From: Sipunculus nudus
Lineage: Eukaryota > Annelida > Sipuncula > Golfingiida > Sipunculidae
Assembly: GCA_026874595.1 (NCBI GenBank)
Contig: CM049318.1
Coordinates: 35,109,956 to 35,173,955 of the forward strand
Direction: 5' to 3'
DNA length: 64,000 bases
Of the stretch, positions 43,046-53,363 are shown piece by piece (positions within the stretch are counted from its first letter, which is position 1; each line of letters starts with the position of its first letter). The notes under the pieces are model-generated. The model saw only the letters and a list, made by a program, of their open reading frames with translations, was not told the origin of the DNA and searched no databases. The position numbers were made by a program, and so were the translations under genes.

Positions 43046-44626
43046 TTAATGGTCCTCATTCATCTCCTCATCATCATCGTCAGTATCGTCATCATCCATC
43101 TGCTCTTCTTCGTACTTTTCAACCTCAGTTTTCTCAGGGAACAACCGAGGATAAGTGTACATCGTACCCGACAAGTCTCTCGGCGGGTAGTGCCTGATCA
43201 TTGTGTTAAGTAATGATACAAGATCCCAGGCCTTGATCGATAGCGCATTCAAAATGTCGGTTTGTATGGTCTCCTGTACCCCGTCGGTGTCGAAGATATA
43301 CCGCGTTATCAAAGGTCCATAAAACGTTATCGTACCGTCCGGGTCCATCGAAAGTTGAAGGTCGTGCATTTGATTATACCTTTTTCGATTATAGCGAAAC
43401 AGTGCGTTTATGCGGCAGTTTTCCTTTTGAGCGGCCAGGAACAAAACGTCTAAATCACCGGTCAGATTATTATCCTCCAGCATGGCGAGTATTCCTGGTA
43501 TTTGTACATCTTTGTTCTGTCCTATCAACCCTACCCTGCCCTTGAAACGCCTGTACGGTTCCCAGAGAAAATGTATCCAATCAGATTCGGGAGTGGAAGA
43601 CGGTAGGAAGTTGAAGAATTCCTCACATGTGAACAGATACTCCAACTCACTCTGGTCGCATATAGGGCAGTATTCCCGTACGTCATCAAACACACTTTCG
43701 TAATCCGGGTTGCACCTCGCGCACTGTATCACTACCATCTTCTCGCGGTCGTAAAGTATGTCATATCCTCGTACATGACCTCGAAAGAACCTGCCGTCAA
43801 AAGGTACGACACCGTCTGATGGTCCCGCCACACTGTCAACACCCGCTTCAGTAGTATCACCCGTGTTCGCGTGGGCATGCTGCCCTGGATATCCCGGCAC
43901 TGCGTCTACAATGTTGTCATAAGACACCGCCGGAGGATTCCAGCTGTAAATGGTTACATCCTGGTAATCGGTGATCACGTGCTCCAACAATTGGAACAAT
44001 ACTTCTGTCGTCAGCGATATCGTCTCATCCCTGTGGGCCGCCACCTGCATTGTGAAACGCGCGTCATCCTTGTAAATGCGGTCGTAGAATGACACAGTGC
44101 CATACGGGTCCATCTGGATATGCAAAGATTTACATATACCGGAGACATTAGGGTATATCCAACCGGTCAAGCTGCTGTTAGCCTTTTGAGCATCAGACAG
44201 CATCCTGTCGAGATGTCCGACCAGGGCCCGCAACACGGAACCGAAGCCTTCCACGTGGATTGTCTTGTCTCTATGTCGAAACAACACTGTATCTCCATGA
44301 CGTAACAACGGCCGCCACCTGAACGTTATCCCTTGCCCCAAATCGTAGGTTTTCTCGGTTGTGAGCAGTGCCCTCAGTTCTGTCTCTTGACACGTGGGGC
44401 AGTATAACCTGCCCCGTCTGTTGTGATGGTACAGGTAATCGTCTGCACACATTGAGCATTTGTCCACAACTATGTGTTCTTCTCGCCACGTCACCCCCCT
44501 CCGTCGTAACCGGTTACTAAAGAAATTCCCGTCGGAAGGCGCGTAACCGTAACTGTTACCCCGTGGACCAGTGAAAAGACCGACTACATCCCGGCGATGG
44601 CGTGAGTGTGCACAGCGGTCCCCCAT
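43046..44626 (-). CDS. Zinc-domain paralogue 3, copy B (526 aa)
   Basis: Intact counterpart of 21851-23428 with an acidic tail one residue longer. The sequence upstream of the ATG is rearranged over ~40 bp relative to copy A (CCCGTTAACAATTAACGG here). Few substitutions, such as P to R in FTGPRGN. Confidence 0.7.
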   Translation of the reverse strand: MGDRCAHSRHRRDVVGLFTGPRGNSYGYAPSDGNFFSNRLRRRGVTWREEHIVVDKCSMCADDYLYHHNRRGRLYCPTCQETELRALLTTEKTYDLGQGITFRWRPLLRHGDTVLFRHRDKTIHVEGFGSVLRALVGHLDRMLSDAQKANSSLTGWIYPNVSGICKSLHIQMDPYGTVSFYDRIYKDDARFTMQVAAHRDETISLTTEVLFQLLEHVITDYQDVTIYSWNPPAVSYDNIVDAVPGYPGQHAHANTGDTTEAGVDSVAGPSDGVVPFDGRFFRGHVRGYDILYDREKMVVIQCARCNPDYESVFDDVREYCPICDQSELEYLFTCEEFFNFLPSSTPESDWIHFLWEPYRRFKGRVGLIGQNKDVQIPGILAMLEDNNLTGDLDVLFLAAQKENCRINALFRYNRKRYNQMHDLQLSMDPDGTITFYGPLITRYIFDTDGVQETIQTDILNALSIKAWDLVSLLNTMIRHYPPRDLSGTMYTYPRLFPEKTEVEKYEEEQMDDDDTDDDDEEMNEDH

Positions 44627-44871
44627 CGTGTATGTTGGGCGCTGCCTGGCCCGTTAACAATTAACGGTCGATCACGCAGAGCCTGACACCAGACCGTGGA
44701 TACTTGTTAACCCAAATAATGTTACATATATGAGACACGGCAGGGCTTGAATGACATGTGTGAGTCACGTGTGCCCACATAGTTCATAAGAAATACGATG
44801 ACGCATTCCTTGTTTTTGTTTCGTGTCCCTTTTATTACATAAGTGTCATAATGTCCGGGTCTGATGTGAAA

Positions 44872-44981
44872 GTCCCCGTGGCGTAACGGGCTAATTCAAA
44901 CTTTCCTACCTGGACCAATAGTTTGTACTTGCAGTTCCGGCAAGGTTAAGTTCGGATCCGGGTTCGAATCCCGGCGGTGAC
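44872..44981 (+). ncRNA. tRNA-like pol III element, copy B
   Basis: Identical to 23672-23781 including A box, B box and internal hairpins. Confidence 0.6.
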
Positions 44982-45229
44982 ATTCACTTTTGTCTAATAT
45001 ATATTTCATATACGTGTGTGTTGGTTGAAATTAATGTTTATGAGGTAAATATACAAAACATCCCTCACGTATCTGCAAGATCAACAACAGATATTTCGTG
45101 GTGTTACGATTATGTATATAATATATAATAATATGTAAATATATATATATACATATCTCATTGTGTTCAGATGACAACAGATAAGGCGACCCGGGACGAA
45201 CCCGAGTTCACATGACTCATCAATACGTG

Positions 45230-46161
45230 TTATCCAACCGTCACTTCCTGTCGTCTGACCCCATGTGACCCGGCACTTCCGTTCACGACCCTTCACACTT
45301 CCTCACTTCCGGTCCAACACCACCCTACGTACCCGCACCGGAAGTCCCATTTACTCAATGGTTAAGCGTGACCCCAAAGTGTGACCCCGATCACGACTGC
45401 CGGGTGTAAAGCAGACTTCCGGTACATGCGCTGTCAGCTCATTGGTCAGATCAGGTCACGTGGTGTGCACTCAGTCCGCTCATTGGTCAGGTCTCATTCA
45501 CAACAATCAAACACGCGCTGTCCACGTGGTCTATTGCATGATCCCCGACCCATTCGTCCACACATTTCAAACCTGTTTTTAAACCTTTTTCTCTCACGTT
45601 TTCTTCCGGATTGGCATCATATCCCACTTTACTCACATAACTGGACAATTATGCAAGATTTCACCATCATCGCCTTATTAACATCACTACAACAACTCAT
45701 TTAAATCCTGAAGCGGTGCACAACCGGAAGTACTATTCTACCGGAAGTTGGGCACACCCGCACCCGGCACCTCGACCCTCGACGCTTCGCTATGAATAAA
45801 TTAGTGTGTGCGATTTCGGGCCCGCGTGCCGGGGAGGGTGGTGTGTGTGTGTACGATTTCGGGCCCGCGTGCCGGGGAGGGTGGTGCATGTGTGTGAGCG
45901 ATGATACGTGTGTTTGATTTTTTACCCCCCCCCCGGGTAAAAATTTTCAAGATGGTGGATGGATGTATGTGTAAGGAGAGCGTTGATTGGTTGGGGAGAT
46001 GTAAGAAAGGATTTGATTGGTTATGCAGTGGAGTGACGTCACAGTAAGCGGAAACCAACGGGGATGTAAAATAAGGATGTATGTGTATCCGGCGGAAACG
46101 ACAGGGGGTGGTTTGTTTGAAATTGTGTGTGTGACGTCACAGGAGAAATAAGGTATATAAG
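45230..46161 (+). promoter_or_regulatory. ETS/CCAAT/CRE/TATA promoter hub, copy B
   Basis: Same organisation as in copy A. The CREs are at 46034-46041 and 46132-46139 and TATATAAG at 46154-46161. Both CREs and the TATA box are unchanged although neighbouring repeats differ in length. A ~20 bp duplication (TATAGAAGCCGTCG) is present just downstream near 46240-46275. Confidence 0.7.
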
Positions 46162-46420
46162 GAGGTAGTTTTGACGGAGTAAAGTCAGACTCTGGTTTTG
46201 ACTGGTACTAGTACTGGTGATAACTACAATTTGGATATATAGAAGCCGTCGTTGTGTTATATAGAAGCCGTCGTTGTGTTGAGAGACAAACAGCTACAGA
46301 AGCAAGTTGAAGCAAAGATTTGAAAGTTTGTTGAAGATTTGAGTTTGTGACAAAACAACAATACCGGTAGGTGTATTTTGTAATTGGTGTTGTTTTTGAA
46401 CAAAAATAATGTCACACCCA

Positions 46421-46863
46421 CTGGCCAGTAAGGTAGGCCGGGGGTGAATTTTTCTGTTGAGGGAGTGAATTTTTTAGTTTGTATTTGAGAGGGCCCCAGT
46501 AACGAAGGGTCCCTAATATTTGGTTGTTGGCAGTAACAGATACAAAAAACTAAAATGTGACCAGTAACGAAGGTCATTGGGAGGTTGGGATGGATGAGAG
46601 GGGGGGGGGAATTATGTTTTTGTTTTGGTTGTTGTTAGAAAACTTAGGACACCCACTGGCCAGTAAGGTAGGCCGGGGTTACATTTATTTTGTGTATGGT
46701 TGTGTACACAACGGACTGACATCACTTTAAAAACCCCCAAGATGCGCAGGAGTTAGATAAAAGCCATGTTTATAAGACCTGACCAGTAAGCAAGGTCGGG
46801 TGACGTGTTTTTCCCCTGATAAAAAAAAAACTATTAAACCCCTGACCAGTAAGCAAGGTCGGG
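46421..46863 (+). repeat. Six hairpins with AGTAA loops, copy B
   Basis: Same six elements; stems and loops are unchanged while flanking homopolymers differ (T to A tracts and G runs), consistent with constraint on the hairpins. Confidence 0.65.
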
Positions 46864-47550
46864 TGACGTGTTTTCCCCCCCATCCATCCATCCATCCAAC
46901 TCGGAGCGGTTCGGTTTTTTGCCACACAAGTGACACAGACTAACCGTAACGACGATTAAGTAATGTTGTGACATAGAAACGGGAAGAGAATTTGTATTTT
47001 TTTAACCATTAACAAAAGAAAATAACAGACACGCGGACCTTTGAAACAAAACTGTAGAGCAAAAAGGTATTGCAAGAGTTTTGGTTTTTTTTTTTTGGAA
47101 GGACAATGAGAAACACTATTAATTCTGTAACTGATAAAAAATAAGTAGGTAATTACTGTGAACCAAACAAAAAATGCATTTAGGATATAATAATAAACAA
47201 AAGGTTATGAAGCAGAGCGCCACTTTGCGTGACACCTTGCATGAATGTAATATGTAACCTCGTCACGGATATCAGTCCCTTCACGTTTATTGTATAACAT
47301 GACCTCGTTAGTTTAGTAAACAACTACAATGGAAAAAAAAAACGACATTTCGACACACGACCAATCACAAATGTCGATTGAGGAAAGAGGAGTAAGGAAG
47401 GTGGGGAGGGGGGGGGGGGAGGTTATTTTTAATATTTTTGTTTGGTACATCAAAGTATAACCCTAAACAACACAGAAAAAAGTCCTATAGCGAAAAAAGC
47501 TGTTTGTTTAAGACGTTGTTATAAGACGTCCTTGTGACTTACAGGGAAAC

Positions 47551-48042
47551 ATGATGATGAACGAGCACTACGACCGTGAACTGGAGGAGTTGGTAAATGT
47601 GCAAGGCCAGGCCATACTTCGCTACGTTCAAAATATTAAATCGTCGTCGCCTGAGACGTATTTCGCAATGCAAGGCGACGACGAATATTTCGATCAGTTA
47701 GTCGATGGACTAGTGCACAAGTACGAAATGTTAATGCACATCCCCAGTGAAGAACTAGAAATATGTATCAGAGAAAAAAAGAACCTGAAAGAAATTGTGC
47801 GCGTTGCATCCAATGTTCTGCTCCTGGCGCAGGCTATTGATGAAATTGTCCTACGCTGCCACAATATATACAGAGATATAGTTCAAATATACCGCGGTGA
47901 GGCCCCACCGGCCGCAACCAAAAGCCATCACATCCGGGCGTGTTTCCTTCTAACATCTCATTTAAGAATAGTCGCCAGGAAAGCACATGTGCAAGCAGAG
48001 CGCCGGTGGGCAAGTAAGATGATCACACATGAGGAAGAATAA
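47551..48042 (+). CDS. Helical family protein, present only in copy B (163 aa)
   Basis: Paralogue of the neighbouring gene: MMMNEHYDRELEEL start, IDEIVLRCHNIYRDIVQIY core, and a SHHIRACFLL stretch before the final helix. It starts 6 nt after a CTTACAG acceptor. Its stop TAA overlaps the poly(A) signal AATAAA (48038-48043). Copy A lacks it: the repeated segment AGCGAAAAAGCTG to CTTACAGGGA before both genes would allow deletion by recombination. Unknown function. Confidence 0.65.
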   Translation: MMMNEHYDRELEELVNVQGQAILRYVQNIKSSSPETYFAMQGDDEYFDQLVDGLVHKYEMLMHIPSEELEICIREKKNLKEIVRVASNVLLLAQAIDEIVLRCHNIYRDIVQIYRGEAPPAATKSHHIRACFLLTSHLRIVARKAHVQAERRWASKMITHEEE

Positions 48043-48277
48043 ACTTTTATTTTACAATATATGCAACTAGTATAGGGGGTGGCAATTGTATTTTGTAAAT
48101 ACATTATACATAGTGTACATATGGTTTTTAGGTCGAGTCGTATACGTGTGTCAATATTTTTTTTATTAACTCACGGCCACGGAAAATTATGTAATTAAAT
48201 ATATCAGGAATAAAATATTTTTTATCTTAGCGAAAAAGCTGTTTGTTATAAGACGTCCTTGTGACTTACAGGGAATC

Positions 48278-48784
48278 ATGATGATGATGATGAACGAGAA
48301 GTTTGAATGTGAACTGGATGCAGCCATAGTTGCTGTGCCGAAACAAGGAGAGGCCATACTGAATGTCATAAAAAAGTTACAAACGTCGCCTGATACGTAT
48401 TTGAAAGAACCAAGGGACGGGGACGAATTTGATAAATGTTTAACACCTCTCCTCGATGTACATGATCGCTTCACGGCCAATACTGGAACAAAACTTTACC
48501 AATATATTAATTCGTATGCGAATATCACTGAAGCCACGCGCATCGCAGTCCTCATGGATAAGGTGATGCGCCTAACGGAGGACATCTATGATATTGTCCT
48601 CCGTTGTGAGGAACTCTACAAGAATATCGTAGAGGAGTACCGCCCTAATGTGACACCGGCCGTCCACAGTCGCCACCTCGCCCGGTCGTTTTCATTTCTC
48701 GAGATACGTGTGCTAATAGAGGACATGCAAAATTATGTACAATTATGCAAGAAACGTGCTGTGAAGAAGATACAAACTGTATAA
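48278..48784 (+). CDS. Helical family protein 1, copy B (168 aa)
   Basis: Same as 26354-26860 with one visible substitution (H to P after KCLT). It is the second helical gene after the leader in B, because 47551-48042 precedes it. It keeps its own CTTACAG acceptor and ~45 bp of upstream sequence homologous to that before 47551. Confidence 0.65.
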   Translation: MMMMMNEKFECELDAAIVAVPKQGEAILNVIKKLQTSPDTYLKEPRDGDEFDKCLTPLLDVHDRFTANTGTKLYQYINSYANITEATRIAVLMDKVMRLTEDIYDIVLRCEELYKNIVEEYRPNVTPAVHSRHLARSFSFLEIRVLIEDMQNYVQLCKKRAVKKIQTV

Positions 48785-49219
48785 ATGTTTTATCGGTCAA
48801 AGTATCAAAGACTTTTCTTCTTGACTTTTCCATATTTAGATATATCGGATGTGTAACACATTGCAAATCCTCACTTGTAGAGGTCGTGTAAGAAAACACA
48901 CGTTTATGTATATATGTCATTGGTATTCTTTTGGTATTCTTTTTTACCTCCCAATATAGGGGTGGTGATTGTATTTTGTAAGTATACCAGGAATAAAACA
49001 TATTTTAGTAACATAATAACTGCTTTATCGTGTCTGTTAACACACAGAAAAAGAGAGAGGTGATGCATGTCAAGATGACTGGAAAGGTTATGCGTGGTGT
49101 ACAAACACTGGAGATATGTTTAAGACCTGTCCTCCCTTTATGCGGTTGATAAGTATTTGTAACGTAAACATACAGACCGACACAATAAAATAGTCCTTTC
49201 TGCTCGTTTGCTGTCCAAC

Positions 49220-49765
49220 ATGGACTCAAACCTGTCAAAAGAATTTGACCATGCATTGCTGGTAGATATTCCAGCTAAAACACGTGAGCTAAATGACTGT
49301 ATTAAGTCGTTCCTGTCCACACCAGACAGATTTTTCGTTGACAGCGACAGAGTGTTTCAGCTGACTCTGAAAGCACTGGTCGACGAAGACTGGTGGTGGA
49401 ACGCGCGGATTCTCAAAGGACTTATGTTAGCGAAAAAGATATGTTTACAAAAGCGGTGCCAGACGGAACAGACATTAATTGCCGTGCGGATGGCGAAACT
49501 GTTTACAGAGTGGTTGAAGGATACCTATGACGGAACACTCAAACATACGGCAGACGCATACACGCGAGTTGTGCAGCACTACCAAAGTCACAGTCGGTTT
49601 AAAGGCCCTGTGCAGAAGAGGCACCACCAGAACAAGCAATCCATAGCCTCGTTTCAGTTTCTGCTTTGGAAACACAGGCAAAATTTGGCTTTCGAGCTGG
49701 GACAGTTTAACAACGATGGCTTGCACACACAAGTGACAAACGCGGACAGCAGCTCGTCTAAATAA
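49220..49765 (+). CDS. Helical family protein 2, copy B (181 aa)
   Basis: Same length as copy A; one substitution visible (V to G in DTYDGTLK). It ends the gene content of unit B. Confidence 0.6.
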   Translation: MDSNLSKEFDHALLVDIPAKTRELNDCIKSFLSTPDRFFVDSDRVFQLTLKALVDEDWWWNARILKGLMLAKKICLQKRCQTEQTLIAVRMAKLFTEWLKDTYDGTLKHTADAYTRVVQHYQSHSRFKGPVQKRHHQNKQSIASFQFLLWKHRQNLAFELGQFNNDGLHTQVTNADSSSSK

Positions 49766-49841
49766 GTCGGAATACGCGCACTGTAGGTCCCATCATCAAC
49801 GTGTCCCAGTGTAAATGTTCAGTCTGTTCACGAAAGGTGGC

Positions 49842-49932
49842 TTCCAGTACAGGACACACACGCACGGACGGACGGACAGACAGACGAATATGATTGGCTT
49901 TTAAAAGAGCTCTGTTTCAGTACAGAAACGGA
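49842..49932 (+). repeat. AGTACA-loop hairpin pair, copy B
   Basis: The second hairpin (49911-49932) is intact. The first reads TTCC-AGTACA-GGAC, losing the outer pair of its core stem. Confidence 0.6.
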
Positions 49933-49972
49933 TGTAGGATTTGAACTGAATTCGTTAAATCTCACCGTCGCT

Positions 49973-50475
49973 TTGTAACTCCTCTGCATTTGTGACATCA
50001 GTATATTCTGTAACGGCTTCGCATACCATATATCTTGCCAAATTGAAAACATTTGGTTACATCAATTCGTACTTGTGAATTCCAGGAATAATGCAGAGTG
50101 TTACATTTGATAACCCGTGTAATTGTTTGAGACATGGGAGAATGTACAGATAACATAACAACACTTTCACGACTGTATTTGAATCTCATGTGATAAATGT
50201 GCAAAGCAACTGAGTGGTGGTGGAACCAGTCTGAGGACAAGATGATGCGGGCGGACATGATACATGAGAAAACACCAGAAACAGCAAACATGGACGTCTA
50301 CTGTCTGCCGTAGAGGAGTACAGGGGGGTATTATTGCAGCAGCAGCAGCAGCAACGTCCCATCAGAAGACACATGAAGACAAAGATGCACTAAATATGTA
50401 CAAATGGACAGATCGACTGTGGTTGGATGACACTTGTTTCTTTGTTTGTATTACAGAAACCCGTCATCCTAACCA
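49973..50475. other. Leader region of the next helical gene
   Basis: No gene. A (CAG)n run of five to six units at about 50337-50353. The stretch ends in GTTTGTATTACAG, a splice acceptor 19 nt before the ATG at 50476, so part of it is presumably intron. Confidence 0.5.
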
Positions 50476-51000
50476 ATGGAGCCAGAATTAGTTTACCACT
50501 TTGAGGAGAAGGCGTGCGGAGAAATACAAACGTGGATGGCACAGTTGCAGAGGCACATATGGAATTACCGACATGATAATAACTCTTTTTTCGCCGCGAA
50601 GGACAGGAGGTTCGTGCGGCATGTCACGATGATGCACCATGAGATCGACTATTGGATGAGGACATGCACCATTGGGCTGGAACGAGCACGAAAAGTGTGT
50701 TTGGAAACGGGGCACACGACAGAACGGTCCGATGCGGCGTATCACCTGGCTCTCATAATGGTTAAACTCTTTGAGAAAATGAGCACAGACGATATACCTG
50801 AAATATACAAAAGATACAGACACGCGTTGCAGTTGTACGAAACGCACAGGATGTTCGGAAAGAGGGCCTACGCCAGGCACCGCGACAGGTATTCTTCAAT
50901 AGGAGACCTGAACCTGATGCTGATCTCGAACATTCTAAAATTGCAGCTGGAACTATACTATTTTGATTCTGTCGGTTTCTTTAGAAAACCAAACTTCTAA
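50476..51000 (+). CDS. Helical family protein 3, single copy (174 aa)
   Basis: Paralogue of the unit genes: IPEIYKRYRHALQLYETHRMF core, RAYARHRDRYSSIGDLNLML before the last helix. The N-terminus is MEPELVYHFEE; the start is fixed by the acceptor 19 nt upstream and by alignment. It is followed by the AGTACA hairpin array, as unit gene 2 is followed by the hairpin pair, so gene and hairpins form a repeated module. Function unknown. Confidence 0.65.
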   Translation: MEPELVYHFEEKACGEIQTWMAQLQRHIWNYRHDNNSFFAAKDRRFVRHVTMMHHEIDYWMRTCTIGLERARKVCLETGHTTERSDAAYHLALIMVKLFEKMSTDDIPEIYKRYRHALQLYETHRMFGKRAYARHRDRYSSIGDLNLMLISNILKLQLELYYFDSVGFFRKPNF

Positions 51001-51280
51001 CGTGAAACCGCGGGAGCCTTACTGTACAGATGTATATATTTGTGGACTTTCCTATAACCGAAATAGACGTTTTTTCAAGTTTATGTTATTTTCCACACAG
51101 ATACCCAAACAAGACTGTACTCCAGCAGAAGACAGAAGAAATCAAAACTGCAAAAGGTAATTCAATCTTTATTTTTATTCCAAATCGTTTTCGCCGACAT
51201 CATGTAAATGGTTTACCCAGTGTACAGGTACACACTAACGGACCGATCCAACCGCTCGTTCTGTTCCAATTCTGAGACGT

Positions 51281-51855
51281 CCGTACCAGTACAGGCACGG
51301 ATTCAAAAACACTTAAGGTATTTGTCGTGTACATCCGGAAAACGATAATCCATTTTTTGTGCGAACTGTAGATGGCGTCCAGTACAGGACTCGCACACTA
51401 ACAGACAGACGGAAGTGCTGAGCGCTTTTCCACTTTGAAATCGTCTGTCCCAGTACAGGCACGGAAAAACGACGTATAATGTCTCGTTAGGTGAATCCCA
51501 CAAAGGATAATCCAGCTTCCTGCGTTGGCCCAATGTGTCGTCCAGTACAGGACACACACTAACAGTCTGACGGAAACGCTCGGTCATTTTTCCCCCTGTT
51601 TTGTAAGCGTCCGTACCAGTACAGGTACAGATTCGACAATTGATGTTTGGTCGAGTAAATCTGAAAAACGAAATTCCAGTTTATGGTGAACTCCAATGTG
51701 GCGTCCAGTACAGGACACGTACACTCACTAACAAAAGCGCTCTGTTTTGATCACCTTATATAGACGTCCGTACCAGTACAGGTACGGAAACTTATTTACG
51801 TAAAAAAACCTTCTCATATATTCCACGAACCTAAATGTGGCGTCCAGTACAGGAC
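51281..51855 (+). repeat. Array of eight AGTACA-loop hairpins
   Basis: Four units of about 156-166 bp, each with a long and a short hairpin. Long type CCGTACC-AGTACA-GGTACGG: 51281 (one A-C mismatch), 51445 (variant), 51611, and 51767-51788 (8 perfect pairs). Short type GTCC-AGTACA-GGAC: 51377, 51540, 51703 and 51842. At 51535-51557 the short type extends below a bulged C. Sequence between hairpins is only weakly similar (CACACTAACAGNCNGACGGAA), so the hairpins are the best conserved part. No coding capacity. Confidence 0.7.
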
Positions 51856-52709
51856 ACAGACAAAATATTGCCAAGTCCATATCCGTTTTTCGCTCTGGTT
51901 ATGGTATCGTTCAGTGCTGCTGCTGCTCACGTTAGCCCGTTTGGTCTCCAACGAGACCAATTGCACTGTTGCCAAACGTCTCCTTATATACATAATTCCG
52001 CCTGTGACGTCATTCTATCAGACTCCATCACCTGCATCTGGTAGATACACAGTGTGTTTCCGGAATGTATATTCAACATGATATATATATATGTATATTA
52101 TGTCTTTTTCGATATTGATAATACGTTTAGCATGTTGGCTAGGTACCAGTGATTCTGCATTGGATGTACCATATGTTCTTATAGAAGCACCCGTTCATGG
52201 CTCCTGTACTACAGGCACAATATTATATGTTTGATGTTCATGTTGCTTTGTCCATGTTGCTTTAGATTGTTTATGTAATTGTATATGTACCAGTATTCAG
52301 TTGTTGTTGTAATACATGTTACAGTCATGAGGGGGGGGGGCGGCCTCGGTGACGGGACTGGTATACAACACTTGTAACAGTAACAGTCGGTGCAAATTAT
52401 GTTTCTAGGAGTTACTGCATGTCCCATGGCAATATGTGTGCATGTCAATCTTTCGTACCATGTACATAACAAAAACTGACAGCAGATACGATAAACACTG
52501 CGTTTCGGTTTTTGATGTATCATAAGGTGGGACCTGCATCAGATGCATCATTTGTGCAAGGCATCTCCGGTCTAGTTGCGTCCTGCCCCCCCCTCCTTTT
52601 TTTTTTAAATGATTTTACACTCTCTCCAAGTACAAGGGGAGATGTATTTCGCTTGGACAGTTAGCGTTGCGCTGACAGTAAAGGTGGATTTTGCGCTCGT
52701 TTCAGACAA
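51856..52709. other. Non-coding, ends in splice acceptor
   Basis: No supportable gene. TA-rich run near 52081-52098, G run at 52331-52340, C and T runs near 52587-52606. CTCGTTTCAG at 52696-52705 is a good acceptor before the next ATG. Confidence 0.5.
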
Positions 52710-53363
52710 ATGATGCTGAGTGAAAAGACAAAAATAAACCCTGTGTACAATCCTAAACCACTGTACACAATGACAAAGGAATACTTATGCGAGCGGTACA
52801 ACCCGCAGATATTTTGGTTTACCGTGCCGGACATAATATTAGACGAGTTGATAGAAACAGCTTCGACGACTCAATTTTGCAGGAAGTGCAACGCTAAGTG
52901 CACCGGCGATGAATTCATACGCGACATGTGCAAGGAGCCTCCCGTGCTGAGGTGCACAAAGTGCAAGGTCATAACGAGAGATATGCGTTTGCACGCGTCG
53001 TTTCACCGAGACGTCGACCTCGAACAATATAAGACAATATCCGAGTGGCCCGACATGATTTGCTGGGTGCACAGAGGTGCCCTTTACGTGTCCAGGTATT
53101 GGGGACCGACCCGGCCTCACGAGATCATACAGCAGCTGTGGTGCCGTGTAGACTTGCCCGACAAATCAAAGGACGTGAACAGACTTGTCAAACAGGGGAA
53201 CTGTGTTTGTGCAACAGTACCTTGGCAGTTTGGTGTTTATGAGGCATATACAGATGGTGGTATGAGTGCACGAAGGAGGGTGACATGTCGACGGCCTCCG
53301 AAAGAATATTTCGGTGAAAGGGGGATGAAGCGCGCCAGATTACGCGTTAACCCTTTACAATAA
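52710..53363 (+). CDS. Zinc-motif protein of unknown function (217 aa)
   Basis: The ATG lies 4 nt after the acceptor TTTCAG. Residues about 57-92 hold FCRKCNAKC and RCTKC with further Cys between them, a likely zinc finger of the CxxC...CxxC type. Then come a Trp/Tyr-rich segment (PDMICWVHRGALYVSRYW) and a basic C-terminus (ARRRVTCRRPP, KRARLR) that could bind nucleic acid or act as a nuclear signal. The stop TAA lies within AATAAA (53359-53364). I do not recognise the family; it does not align with the two-domain zinc paralogues. Confidence 0.6.
   Translation: MMLSEKTKINPVYNPKPLYTMTKEYLCERYNPQIFWFTVPDIILDELIETASTTQFCRKCNAKCTGDEFIRDMCKEPPVLRCTKCKVITRDMRLHASFHRDVDLEQYKTISEWPDMICWVHRGALYVSRYWGPTRPHEIIQQLWCRVDLPDKSKDVNRLVKQGNCVCATVPWQFGVYEAYTDGGMSARRRVTCRRPPKEYFGERGMKRARLRVNPLQ

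Larger units (their letters stand above)
28051..49972 (+). repeat. Tandem unit copy B (about 21.9 kb)
   Basis: Direct repeat of copy A. Homology ends at CTCACCGTCGCTT (49961-49973) and then enters single-copy DNA. It is ~720 bp longer than A because it keeps an extra helical gene at 47551-48042. All other genes of the unit are present in the same order and strands. Confidence 0.9.

Noticed and set aside
45381-45704. 107-codon plus frame in the promoter hub of copy B
   Set aside because: It overlaps the ETS/CCAAT cluster and is interrupted in copy A; composition reflects repeated binding sites.
51281-51855. AGTACA hairpins as iron-responsive elements
   Set aside because: The loop is AGUACA closed by C-G, not CAGUGN, and the bulged C is present at only one site and at the wrong distance.
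51281-51855. Hairpin array as a CRISPR array
   Set aside because: Repeats are short inverted elements in a diverged ~160 bp period, without identical repeats and unique spacers, in animal DNA without cas genes.
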